Below the pieces are notes generated by a model, which was not told the origin of the DNA, ran no database searches, and was given only the letters and a program-made list of their open reading frames with translations. Of a DNA stretch of 37,277 bases, positions 7,109 to 14,988 are shown in pieces (position 1 is the stretch's first letter; each line of letters opens with the position of its first letter). Origin of the DNA: Ignavibacteriae bacterium HGW-Ignavibacteriae-2. Lineage in GTDB: Bacteria; Bacteroidota; Ignavibacteria; Ignavibacteriales; Melioribacteraceae. Position numbers and translations under genes: made by a program. Location of the stretch: NCBI GenBank assembly GCA_002839805.1, contig PGYT01000004.1, positions 1 to 37,277 on the forward strand, read 5' to 3'.

Positions 7109-7972
7109 GTGATAAAATCTTTTTTTGTTTCCGACATACATGGCGATCAAGCAAAATATAAAAAACTGATCGAACAAATTTCTTATGATATCCCTCAAGT
7201 TGTATTTATAGGTGGCGATATTCTGCCAAGCGGTATTTCAAAATTTACATCGTTAAATATTGTACATCAGGATTTTGTAAACGGGTTTTTACTCCTCAAA
7301 TTTCAGAATCTTAAAGAAGAACTTGCAGAAAAATATCCAGCAATTTTTTTAATACTCGGCAATGATGACGCGAGAATTGAGGAGGCTGCAATAGTTGACG
7401 CTTCCACAAAAAGCGTATGGAATTATATTCATTTTCACAGACGAATATTCAGCAAATATAGAATATTCGGCTATAGTTTTGTACCGCCTTCACCATTCCA
7501 ATTGAAAGACTGGGAAAAATACGATGTATCAAGGTATGTCGATCCTGGCTGTATTTCACCTGAAGAAGGTTTACGAACTGTTCCGATAAGGAAATTAGAA
7601 GCGAGGAACTCTACAATAGAGTTAGATCTTGAAAATTTTACTTTGAATGAACAATTGGAAAATTCTATCTTCCTATTTCACTCCCCACCTTATCGAACGA
7701 ATTTGGATCGTGCAGCTCTCGATGGTAAAACCGTTGATTATGTTCCCTTAGATGTACATATAGGTAGTATAGCAATAAAAAGATTTATCGAGAAGAAACA
7801 ACCTTACATCACTCTGCACGGTCATGTTCACGAATCAACAAATATAACAGGTATATGGCATGAGACAATAGGAAGAACTCATTGTTTTAATGCTGCTCAT
7901 CATGGGGAGGAATTATCGATAATTAAATTCGATCTCGATAATCCCTCTAACGCTGAAAGAATTCTTATTTAG
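7109..7972 (+). CDS. Calcineurin-like metallophosphoesterase
   Basis: This 287-residue protein carries the signature blocks of the binuclear-metal phosphoesterase fold: FFVSDIHGD at residues 5-13, GGDILPSG, LGNDDAR (GNxD/H type motif), then FLFHSPPYRT and LHGHVHES towards the C-terminus. It is probably cytosolic, with no signal peptide or membrane segment. The substrate cannot be read from the sequence; relatives act on phosphodiesters or phosphomonoesters. It starts with GTG, since an in-frame stop lies just upstream and there is no closer ATG. It is divergent from the his operon, and its stop overlaps the end of the convergent fusion gene by eight bases. Confidence 0.88.
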   Translation: MIKSFFVSDIHGDQAKYKKLIEQISYDIPQVVFIGGDILPSGISKFTSLNIVHQDFVNGFLLLKFQNLKEELAEKYPAIFLILGNDDARIEEAAIVDASTKSVWNYIHFHRRIFSKYRIFGYSFVPPSPFQLKDWEKYDVSRYVDPGCISPEEGLRTVPIRKLEARNSTIELDLENFTLNEQLENSIFLFHSPPYRTNLDRAALDGKTVDYVPLDVHIGSIAIKRFIEKKQPYITLHGHVHESTNITGIWHETIGRTHCFNAAHHGEELSIIKFDLDNPSNAERILI

Positions 7973-10900
7973 ATCCCCCTTTTATTTTAAGTGCCTTTGC
8001 TCTGTCGGTTACCGAATTAATTCTTAGAGCGTAACTATTTTTATTTTCTATATCCTGGTCATTGATATAATGGATATCTAACAATCCTTCAGTTTTATAT
8101 CCGGTTCTTAAATAATTCATTTCACTAAGAGCCAAACTCCAACCTTCCAGCCATTCAGCCAACTCATTTTTTTTCCAACTTTTATCGTCAACATGAATAA
8201 TTAAATCAATATCACTACCCGGTCCTGCGCTCGCGTTCAAGGTACTTCCAAATATATAGATTCCCTTAACGCCATATTTATCGAGATCTAAACCATTACT
8301 CAATTTTTCTGCCATATTGTTGCGCCATTTCCAGTCTTCTGAGCTATATGCGCTGAATCCTGGTGATTTGGCCGCCTGGCTCTCCAACTCACCCCCGTGA
8401 TCTTTAAGAACAGCAACTGCCTCATCAATCTCAGCGTTTACAAGTATCCTAAGAATTTTTCCGTTTGTTACCGCGGGCACATCTATTACTCTAATTACTG
8501 GTATCAACTTTTTATATTGCGGCAGCAGATCGCCTAATAAATTCTTCGACAATTGAAAAAATCTTTCGTTAAAAATTATACCTTCGTCGTCAGGATATAA
8601 AGGAAGATATCGAATTGATGATTCAACTAAATCCTGGAAAAAATGCGTTCCAAAAGACAGATCGGGCACATAACTCCCCTTTTTTCGGGCCACTTCTATA
8701 AGCATAGCTGTATTATTTATATCAGAATAAGTTACACTTACTCCGAGCTTAATATCGCCTCTGCTTCCCCACCTACCCGGACCAATAAGTATAAATTTTC
8801 TTCGTGGCAGCAATTTATTTAGTTTGCCGATAGCTTTTCCAACTTTAAGCATCGAATCTTTATCGGGCAATTCAGAGTATTTAGTCGGATCAACATAAAC
8901 AACATGTGTTATTTCAGGTACTTTTCCATTAGATATATGTTTATTGGCGCTGAATAATACTCTGTCGCTTGGTATATCCCGAGGAATAATATCCGCGGTA
9001 TGTTCCCGTGTATAACTTTGTGGTCTGCATTGAAGTATGTAAAAGTCTCTTCCGTCCGAGGCGAACTCAATATCAACTGGGGTTTTAAGACTAGTTTGCA
9101 GAGTTTTAATTATTTCAGCAGATTTTTTAATAAATCTCGTATTTGATAATAACCCATTGAAAGTAACAATAGTGTTACTTGTAGCAAGATCATCCATAAT
9201 ATTTGCAGGACGTATATGCTCTCCATCGACAATTGAAATCATATCGTAAATACCCGGGCATTGTTCACCATACTGCGCAATTAAATCCTGCAGAAGAACG
9301 GTTTCAAATTCGTTGGATTCTATGTTAATTACATCTAATTTTTTTAATGAGTATTTTACAATTTCCTCATACGAAACATTTACCCTTAAATTAGGCTGAC
9401 CTGGTGCGATAAGTATCGGATAATCGTCTCCTACTCGATCTACAGCACGAGTTCCCAGACCTGCTACCAAACGGATTAAACCATCTTCACGTTTTATTCT
9501 TGGAGACCAACGAAATTCATTATTACTAAACATCACACCAGCGTAGGTAGGAAAGTAGTATTTCCCTATTCTGTTACCAACAACTTCCTGGATCATTACA
9601 CCCATTTCTTCGTGGTAATCGAGCAATCCTCTTTCAGCCCTGTATTCTATAGGATCAGGAGCAAAAGTGGATGCGTAAACTTCCGCAATCGCGTCCTGAA
9701 GCGCGGCCAGGCGTTCCTTTTTGGTTCCTTGATTTGCAAGGAATAAACTTTTATATTTTCCTGAAAATGATGCGCCGGCCTGATCTTCAAGTAAGCTTGA
9801 ACTGCGTACGACGAGCGGAGAATTTCCAAAATCATCTAGCGCAACGGACAAACCTTTTTCAATTTCAGGAGGGAACGGTGAATTTTTAAACATTTGAACT
9901 AAAAGAGGGTATTCCAATCTCAGTTCTTCAACTTCTTTGTATTTCTGCTCAAGAACTTCTTCCAAATTATTGTATCTCATAAATGCAAGCACACAATCTG
10001 AGGCCACAAACCAAGTTTTTGGAATTTTAATGTTCTTTAATATTTCGGAAACATCCGCTTGTTTTTCGAGAATGTTTGCCGCAACAAAAACACCTGAGCT
10101 TTTACCACCAAGTTTTCCCTGGCTGGTAGGAGTATAGATCATCTTATCGATTAACTTATAAAAGTCAGTTAGCTTAACAAAATCTTTGGCGACTCTTATA
10201 TAATTAAGATCTTCTGTAAAAAATCTGCGCAGTAAAGAAACACGCAAACCTTTTATCATTGAAGGTGACAGTTCGTATTTTTCCGGGGCGAGGTGATAAT
10301 ATTTACGGATAGCGTCGCTTATTTCAGCCAGAGTTGATTCTCGAGATTCCAATATCCGAACAAGCGGAATAGATTTATCTTCCTGTATCCACTTCTGTAT
10401 TTTCATTAATAATTCATCGTCTGATAAATTTTCATACGAAAGTCGTAAAATGGCGTTTATATATTCGTCGTAGTTATTAATTACCTTTTTACGTAAAGGC
10501 CTGTTGTCTTCGCCCGGTAATCTGTCTTCACCAATTTTCACTTCAATACTTGACTGGCTCAACAACACGGAAGCCTCGTCATTGCCTCTTAAACATAATT
10601 GATGCAGTAATTTGCGAAGTATACTCATAAAAAGAGTCGGATCGGTTTTTCGAATCATGTCAAGCACAACTTTCCAATCGCCTGCCGCATCAGATTTTTC
10701 TTTTCGTTTAATACTTTTGAACTCTTTAAATATGTGTTGCAGATCATTATGGAGGATAAAGTGTGCAATTCTATCGGCAATAGTTTTAAGTAGATTGCCC
10801 TCCTCTAAAAGGAAAATATCTTCAGAATGTTGTGACGGGTTTTGAATGTAGGAAACATAGATCTCACCTATTTTTTTCCCTCTTATTTCAATATTACGAA

Positions 10901-11153
10901 ACATTGAAAATTTTGATTCTGTCCATCCCTCTGTAATAAATACATTATCACGTAAAATTAGTTTAACCTGACAAAGATGCGGGTACTGCCAGCCCGGCGG
11001 GATGAAGTTAACTACGGATTGAAGTGTTTCTTCAAATTTAGCGTCTTGATTATTTAAAATATTTTCTATTTTATATAAACACTTCAATTCTTTTGCTCTC
11101 TCTTCAAGGTCGTGCACAATAGCACTCAATTGTTTAGATCCATGTTCCGTCAT
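7965..11153 (-). CDS. GAF-like / PEP-synthase-type ATP-grasp / nucleotidyltransferase fusion protein
   Basis: This 1062-residue multidomain protein has three parts. Residues 1-150 look like a GAF-type sensor (LKCLYKIENILNN, IPPGWQYPHLCQVKLIL). Residues about 340-690 are a pyruvate-phosphate-dikinase/PEP-synthase N-terminal ATP-binding domain, with KLGGKSSGVFVAAN, PLVVRSSSLLEDQAGASFSGKYKS and VDIEFASDGRDFYILQCRPQ. Next comes a family-specific domain with LIGPGRWGS and FGTHFFQDLV. Residues about 950-1050 are a minimal nucleotidyltransferase, with GS followed by SDIDLIIHV supplying the metal aspartates. No swivelling phosphohistidine domain (GGxxSH) or PEP TIM barrel is visible, so it is not a full PEP synthase. 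The function is unknown and presumably regulatory. Confidence 0.85.
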   Translation of the reverse strand: MTEHGSKQLSAIVHDLEERAKELKCLYKIENILNNQDAKFEETLQSVVNFIPPGWQYPHLCQVKLILRDNVFITEGWTESKFSMFRNIEIRGKKIGEIYVSYIQNPSQHSEDIFLLEEGNLLKTIADRIAHFILHNDLQHIFKEFKSIKRKEKSDAAGDWKVVLDMIRKTDPTLFMSILRKLLHQLCLRGNDEASVLLSQSSIEVKIGEDRLPGEDNRPLRKKVINNYDEYINAILRLSYENLSDDELLMKIQKWIQEDKSIPLVRILESRESTLAEISDAIRKYYHLAPEKYELSPSMIKGLRVSLLRRFFTEDLNYIRVAKDFVKLTDFYKLIDKMIYTPTSQGKLGGKSSGVFVAANILEKQADVSEILKNIKIPKTWFVASDCVLAFMRYNNLEEVLEQKYKEVEELRLEYPLLVQMFKNSPFPPEIEKGLSVALDDFGNSPLVVRSSSLLEDQAGASFSGKYKSLFLANQGTKKERLAALQDAIAEVYASTFAPDPIEYRAERGLLDYHEEMGVMIQEVVGNRIGKYYFPTYAGVMFSNNEFRWSPRIKREDGLIRLVAGLGTRAVDRVGDDYPILIAPGQPNLRVNVSYEEIVKYSLKKLDVINIESNEFETVLLQDLIAQYGEQCPGIYDMISIVDGEHIRPANIMDDLATSNTIVTFNGLLSNTRFIKKSAEIIKTLQTSLKTPVDIEFASDGRDFYILQCRPQSYTREHTADIIPRDIPSDRVLFSANKHISNGKVPEITHVVYVDPTKYSELPDKDSMLKVGKAIGKLNKLLPRRKFILIGPGRWGSRGDIKLGVSVTYSDINNTAMLIEVARKKGSYVPDLSFGTHFFQDLVESSIRYLPLYPDDEGIIFNERFFQLSKNLLGDLLPQYKKLIPVIRVIDVPAVTNGKILRILVNAEIDEAVAVLKDHGGELESQAAKSPGFSAYSSEDWKWRNNMAEKLSNGLDLDKYGVKGIYIFGSTLNASAGPGSDIDLIIHVDDKSWKKNELAEWLEGWSLALSEMNYLRTGYKTEGLLDIHYINDQDIENKNSYALRINSVTDRAKALKIKGGSK

Positions 11154-11235
11154 TAAATTTTCTCCGGGATTTTAAGCTATATCTACAAAAATAATACGGT
11201 AAAATACAATATTTGAGATAAAGAAATATACCCTT

Positions 11236-11273
11236 TAAAAAAGAAGAGGATTTCAGAAATATGAAATCCTCTT
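11236..11273 (-). terminator. Intrinsic terminator after gdhA
   Basis: A 12-bp perfect stem (AAGAGGATTTCA / TGAAATCCTCTT, 11244-11255 with 11262-11273) closes a six-base loop. On the minus strand it is followed by CTTTTTTAAA. It lies about 23 bases beyond the glutamate dehydrogenase stop, as expected for its terminator, and insulates the downstream fusion gene. T-rich flanks on both sides mean it could also act rightward. Confidence 0.9.
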
Positions 11274-11295
11274 TTTCAATAACTATTTTTAATTA

Positions 11296-12582
11296 TTAAA
11301 CCCAACCACGGTCTTTACATGCCTGAGCTACTCTTTGTATAGCGATCAGGTATGCCGCGTCTCTCATATAAAGTTTTTTCTTACGGGCTAATTCACTTAC
11401 AGCACTATAAGCCGATGTCATTTTAAGATCAAGTTTTCCGAGAACTTCATCTTTTTCCCAAAAATAATTCATATTGCACTGAACCTGCTCAAAATAACTG
11501 CATGTTACGCCACCTGCGTTGGCTAAAAAGTCCGGTATAACCCAAATACCTTTTTCGAAAATAACTTTATCGGCTTCCGGTGTTGTAGGCCCATTAGCGC
11601 CTTCAGCAATTATTTTAACTGAATCTTTAATTTTCAGCACTGTTTTACTGTTTATCTGATTCTCTAATGCAGCGGGGATTAATATATTAACTTCTTGTTC
11701 AATCCATGCGCCGCCATCCAATACTTCGTATCCAGCTTCTTTAGCTTTGGCTTTATCGATACCGCCGAATTTATCGGTTATTTTTCTCAATTCATCAAGA
11801 TTTACACCTTCGAGCTTTTTGAATGAGTAAGAGGTTTGGTCATTTTGATCCCAAGAAGAAACGCAGATAACTTTTCCACCCAATTGTGAAAACAATTGAA
11901 TTGCGTATTGAGAGACGTTTCCAAATCCTTGTACACTTGCGGTGGTATCCTCTATCTTAATATTCATATCTTTTAAAGCTTCTCGAACCGTATAAATTAC
12001 ACCATAACCAGTTGCTTCCGTTCTTCCCAGCGAACCGCCCATACCTACCGGTTTTCCTGTAATGAAGCCGGGATTTTTTCCGCCGCTAATTGTTTCGTAT
12101 TCGTCAAGCATCCATAACATATGTTGTCCATTTGTCATTACATCTGGTGCGGGGACGTCGTTAATAGGTCCAACGTTTTTTGCCATTTGGCGAACCCAGC
12201 CGCGGCAAATCTGCTCTTGCTCTCTCATGCTTAAATTATGCGGATCACAAATTACTCCACCTTTACCGCCTCCGAGAGGAATATCAACAACAGCACATTT
12301 CCATGTCATCCAAGTTGCTAACGCTTTTACAGTATCAACGGTTTCTTGAGGGTGGAATCTAATACCACCTTTTGCCGGACCTCTGGAGTCGTTATGCTGA
12401 ACTCTGAAACCTTTGTACACTTTTTTGGTTCCATCGTCCATTGTTATAGGAATACTGAAATGATATTCCCGTAAAGGATTTCTTAATAATTCTCTGGTAC
12501 CTTCATCAAGGTTAAGAATATTTGCTACTTTATCGAATTGAGCTTGTGCCATTTCGAAAGCGTTAAATTCTTTACCTGCCAT
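11296..12582 (-). CDS. gdhA: Glutamate dehydrogenase (Glu/Leu/Phe/Val dehydrogenase family)
   Basis: This 428-residue enzyme interconverts glutamate with 2-oxoglutarate and ammonia. The substrate-binding and catalytic segments GPAKGGIRFHP and VDIPLGGGKGGV, and the conserved PAPDVMTNGQHMLWM, are intact. The Rossmann loop reads VQGFGNVSQ, the G-x-G-x-x-S/A form of hexameric enzymes. Cofactor preference is not clear by eye, although the compact length suits the NAD-dependent or dual-specific group. GAGG stands seven bases before the ATG. It is monocistronic, with its own upstream region and a strong terminator. With purine degradation nearby releasing ammonia, a link is possible but not shown. 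Confidence 0.94.
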   Translation of the reverse strand: MAGKEFNAFEMAQAQFDKVANILNLDEGTRELLRNPLREYHFSIPITMDDGTKKVYKGFRVQHNDSRGPAKGGIRFHPQETVDTVKALATWMTWKCAVVDIPLGGGKGGVICDPHNLSMREQEQICRGWVRQMAKNVGPINDVPAPDVMTNGQHMLWMLDEYETISGGKNPGFITGKPVGMGGSLGRTEATGYGVIYTVREALKDMNIKIEDTTASVQGFGNVSQYAIQLFSQLGGKVICVSSWDQNDQTSYSFKKLEGVNLDELRKITDKFGGIDKAKAKEAGYEVLDGGAWIEQEVNILIPAALENQINSKTVLKIKDSVKIIAEGANGPTTPEADKVIFEKGIWVIPDFLANAGGVTCSYFEQVQCNMNYFWEKDEVLGKLDLKMTSAYSAVSELARKKKLYMRDAAYLIAIQRVAQACKDRGWV

Positions 12583-12968
12583 TTTTTACCTCAATTTAAA
12601 TGACTATTTAATTCTATTAATTACAACGTTTATTAACTTACAAAATCTGTGCTAAATTTTTTAAAGATAATCTTATGTTTCTTATGAAATCAAAATAGCC
12701 GATTTTTGACTATTTTTTTAATTATTTAAATTTATTTTTAATTATAAATTGAGCCAAAAGTTCCAAAATAAAATTAAATAGTGGATCTAAATAAATTAAA
12801 CTCACTTTTTCATTCTAAGTTCGTCTAATGGATTAAATGTTGTAAATGAAAATATTTGTAAAATCAGTTATTAGGAAGACAGGAGAGATTTGTTATTATT
12901 TTTGATTAATTTCTTTCTTTCTTAAATTTTAATAATACATTTCTCGAAATCGATAAAAATTATTTTAT
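12583..12968. other. Intergenic region between divergent gdhA and the membrane-anchored hypothetical gene
   Basis: These 386 bases are very AT-rich and hold no credible ORF or RNA gene. They must contain the leftward gdhA promoter and a rightward promoter for the gene at 12969. A weak stem (AAAATAG / CTATTTT with an 11-base loop around 12692-12716) is the only local structure I noticed. AGGAGAG near 12881 resembles a ribosome binding site but leads only to an 11-codon TTG frame that I do not accept. Confidence 0.5.
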
Positions 12969-13565
12969 ATGAAAAAAATTGGTTTATTACTATTCGGGAT
13001 TATTGTAATACTAATTGTATTAGTCGCTTTAAAATCTTCGGAAAAGATACATCCGCCAGGAATTCTAGTAAACGAAATACCACAACAGAACAACTTGAGT
13101 CAGCGCAAGACATGGATCAGAAACGGTTTTTTTTATAAAGCACTTGCGGAATTTAGCCTTACCGCAAGGGTACTTGGTAAAAAGGAATATTATACCGGTA
13201 CAGAGAGTATAATTTCGCAATATGACTTAGCTCTTGGCTGGGGACAAATGTCGGATTCAAAAATTTTGGATGATATTGAAATTACACAGGAATTTCGTTT
13301 TTATTTTTGGAAAACAGATCAATTTCCTATTCCGCGTGAGGATATTGAAAAGAAAAGTGCAAATATGCACATTATTGCCGCAAATGAGAATATAGAAGAA
13401 GTTCTCGACGAAATAGTTGTAGGAGATATAATCAAGTACTCCGGTTATTTGGTGGAAGTTCGCGGTCCTGAAAATTTCAATTGGAAAAGCTCATTAACTC
13501 GTAGTGACACCGGAAACGGAGCGTGCGAAATTGTTTGGGTCGAAAATATTGTTATATTATTCTGA
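12969..13565 (+). CDS. Conserved membrane-anchored protein of unknown function
   Basis: A 198-residue protein. Residues 4-23 form one hydrophobic segment (LLLFGIIVILIVLVAL) after two lysines, so it is probably a signal anchor or uncleaved signal peptide with the remainder outside the cytoplasmic membrane. The soluble part contains blocks that I recall as conserved in a widespread uncharacterised family: ALGWGQMSDS, FYFWKTDQFPIPREDIEKKS, SANMHIIAAN, and the C-terminal SLTRSDTGNGACEIVWVE. No catalytic motif is recognisable. It stands alone, reading rightward among leftward genes, and a hairpin follows its stop. Confidence 0.75.
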   Translation: MKKIGLLLFGIIVILIVLVALKSSEKIHPPGILVNEIPQQNNLSQRKTWIRNGFFYKALAEFSLTARVLGKKEYYTGTESIISQYDLALGWGQMSDSKILDDIEITQEFRFYFWKTDQFPIPREDIEKKSANMHIIAANENIEEVLDEIVVGDIIKYSGYLVEVRGPENFNWKSSLTRSDTGNGACEIVWVENIVILF

Positions 13566-13599
13566 AATATATTGAACGTAGGAGAGATATGAACCATAA

Positions 13600-13617
13600 A
13601 GTGCTTCAAAAAGCACT
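13600..13617 (+). terminator. Probable terminator after the membrane-anchored hypothetical gene
   Basis: AGTGCTT-CAAA-AAGCACT forms a seven-bp perfect stem with a four-base loop, 35 bases after the stop at 13565. It is followed by CTTTAATTAA, a weak U-tract. The position fits a rightward terminator. A 12-codon frame starting at 13589 runs through it and is probably fortuitous. Confidence 0.55.
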
Positions 13618-13682
13618 CTTTAATTAATGTATCGCCCATTAAAATTCATTTTAAGTATAGAGACAGGGTGAAAATAATCAAT

Positions 13683-13835
13683 TTAATTCATTTCAGTGAA
13701 ACACCGATAATTATAAAATAAGTCTATTCTAATGGTGTTGTAAAAAAATTTCACCTTCATTACTATTTCCTTTTTTTCAGTTCCCTCTTCATTTGAATAC
13801 CAGCTACCTGAAAGATTGAGTACATAGTCCCCTTT
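13683..13835 (-). pseudogene. Possible decayed gene fragment
   Basis: Between a stop at 13836-13838 and a TAA at 13683-13685, about 50 minus-strand codons read like part of a beta-rich protein: LNLSGSWYSNEEG, then EIVMKVKFFYNTIRIDL. There is no good start codon at its head, and the same frame upstream is broken by stops with no recognisable continuation. It may be the residue of a small beta-barrel protein, or chance. I name no function. Confidence 0.2.
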
Positions 13836-13914
13836 TTAGGATTCAACAAAAAGAGACGTATATATTATAATACGTTTTATTGGGGTGAACAATTATTTTG
13901 ATTAATAATTAAAA

Positions 13915-13941
13915 TACCGTTGAAAATCTTTTCAATCGGTA
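13915..13941. repeat. 27-base inverted repeat downstream of the MscS-type gene
   Basis: TACCGTTGAAAA-TC-TTTTCAATCGGTA is an inverted repeat with a single unpaired base, about 80 bases beyond the MscS-type stop. On the minus strand it is followed by ATTTTAATTATT, so it may be the terminator of the regulator/channel transcription unit. The stem is AT-rich and the T-tract is interrupted; a protein binding site is the alternative. Confidence 0.45.
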
Positions 13942-14022
13942 ATCGATTTTAAAATTATTTATCAGCTGCTCTTTTAAATGCGGATTTAGGAAAGCCAAAA
14001 AATAATTACAAATACATGTTTT

Positions 14023-14922
14023 TTACGTACTGCCTTTTCCCTCATTTTTATTATTATAAAATCTTGTGGTTGGATAAGCAAAATCTATATTATCATATTT
14101 GGCGAATTGAACTAATATTTCTTCCCAAATTTTTTCTTCTGTAGCTCTTCTTCTGCGGGCATGACAGATGTATCTGATGGTTAGTAAAATGCCGCTGTCT
14201 CTTACAGAAGTATATACAATTGGATCGAGTTTGTTAAAAATTATCATATATTTTTTTGATGCTTCTTTTATTTGCTTTTCAGCTTCGGGTGTTAGATTTA
14301 TTGAATGTATTTTTACAGCTTCATTTAAAATATTTTTAGCGGTTTTCCAATTGCTTTCGAATGTTATTAACACGGGAATTTCGTTCCAAATATATTCGAA
14401 TCCAGCAGTATAATTAGCCTGCCATTTAATATAAACCATTCCATTGGGGATATGAATTATTCGACCCGTACTTTGATCAGCGTCTACCCAATTGCCTACC
14501 TCTACGACCGAAAATTGAAACAAACGAAGATCTATTACATCCCCAATCACACCATCAATCTGAATTCTATCCCCAATTTTAAATGGTTTTCTTATCAAAA
14601 TAAAAACCCATCCGGTAAGGTTTACGAGTAAATCTTTCAAAGCAATAGCAATACCGGCAGACAATAATCCCAGGAAAGTACCGACCTGATCAAAAAATCC
14701 GAACCACACACGTGATAGCAATATAAGTGTTATAATTAGTGTAATAGTTTTAGTTGTTTTAGTCCATTGATATCTTTCCTTCTGATTTTCGAGTCGGTCC
14801 ACAATATATTTTACTATCAATTTTCTGAACAGCCACAAAACAATTAATATAATAACTGTATATAGCAATTGAGATTGTAGTTCTGGACCGATTCCTAAAT
14901 ATTTTTCCATAAGATTTTGCAT
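14023..14922 (-). CDS. MscS-family mechanosensitive ion channel protein
   Basis: This 299-residue inner-membrane protein has three hydrophobic segments (about residues 18-36, 58-78 and 82-108). The third is the glycine/alanine-rich pore helix FLGLLSAGIAIALKDLLVN, leading into the cytoplasmic MscS beta domain WVFILIRKPFKIGDRIQIDG. GRIIHIPNGMVY follows in the usual place. The alpha/beta C-terminal domain is present, so the protein is full length for the small-conductance type. It probably releases osmolytes on hypo-osmotic shock. It lies 66 bases after the ROK regulator on the same strand and may be read through from that operon, but a functional link is not evident. Confidence 0.9.
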   Translation of the reverse strand: MQNLMEKYLGIGPELQSQLLYTVIILIVLWLFRKLIVKYIVDRLENQKERYQWTKTTKTITLIITLILLSRVWFGFFDQVGTFLGLLSAGIAIALKDLLVNLTGWVFILIRKPFKIGDRIQIDGVIGDVIDLRLFQFSVVEVGNWVDADQSTGRIIHIPNGMVYIKWQANYTAGFEYIWNEIPVLITFESNWKTAKNILNEAVKIHSINLTPEAEKQIKEASKKYMIIFNKLDPIVYTSVRDSGILLTIRYICHARRRRATEEKIWEEILVQFAKYDNIDFAYPTTRFYNNKNEGKGST

Positions 14923-14930
14923 AATAAGTC

Positions 14931-14942
14931 CGTAATATTACG
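14931..14942. repeat. 12-bp perfect palindrome between the ROK gene and the MscS-type gene
   Basis: CGTAATATTACG is fully palindromic and sits eight bases upstream of the MscS-type ATG. It could be a small operator or chance; its closeness to the start would make a bound protein or RNA fold interfere with initiation. Nothing identifies the binder. Confidence 0.3.
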
Positions 14943-14988
14943 AAAATTATGTATTTGCTATAAATTTTAATATCGATCCGGGTACAGA

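Larger units (their letters stand above)
13566..14022. other. Gene-poor gap between the hypothetical gene and the MscS-type channel
   Basis: This 457-base stretch has no full gene. It holds the terminator-like hairpin at 13600-13617, a short minus-strand protein-like fragment at 13683-13835, and an inverted repeat at 13915-13941. Base composition is that of the surroundings. Nothing else is supported. Confidence 0.5.

Noticed and set aside
7007-7198. 63-codon minus-strand frame across the his/phosphoesterase promoter region
   Set aside because: It overlaps the start of the phosphoesterase and the AT-rich promoter region, lacks a ribosome binding site and resembles no protein family.
7965-11153. 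Ordinary phosphoenolpyruvate synthase
   Set aside because: Only the N-terminal ATP-binding domain is shared; the phosphohistidine and PEP-binding domains are not visible and a nucleotidyltransferase is attached instead.
12692-12716. Stem AAAATAG/CTATTTT upstream of gdhA as a terminator or riboswitch part
   Set aside because: It has seven AT-rich pairs with an 11-base loop between divergent genes, which is too weak to call as a functional element.
13589-13627. 12-codon ORF (M-N-H-K-V-L-Q-K-A-L-F-N) preceded by AGGAGAG
   Set aside because: The ribosome-binding-like sequence is good, but the frame runs through a hairpin that looks like the terminator of the upstream gene. No regulated gene follows on this strand, so a leader peptide role has no target.
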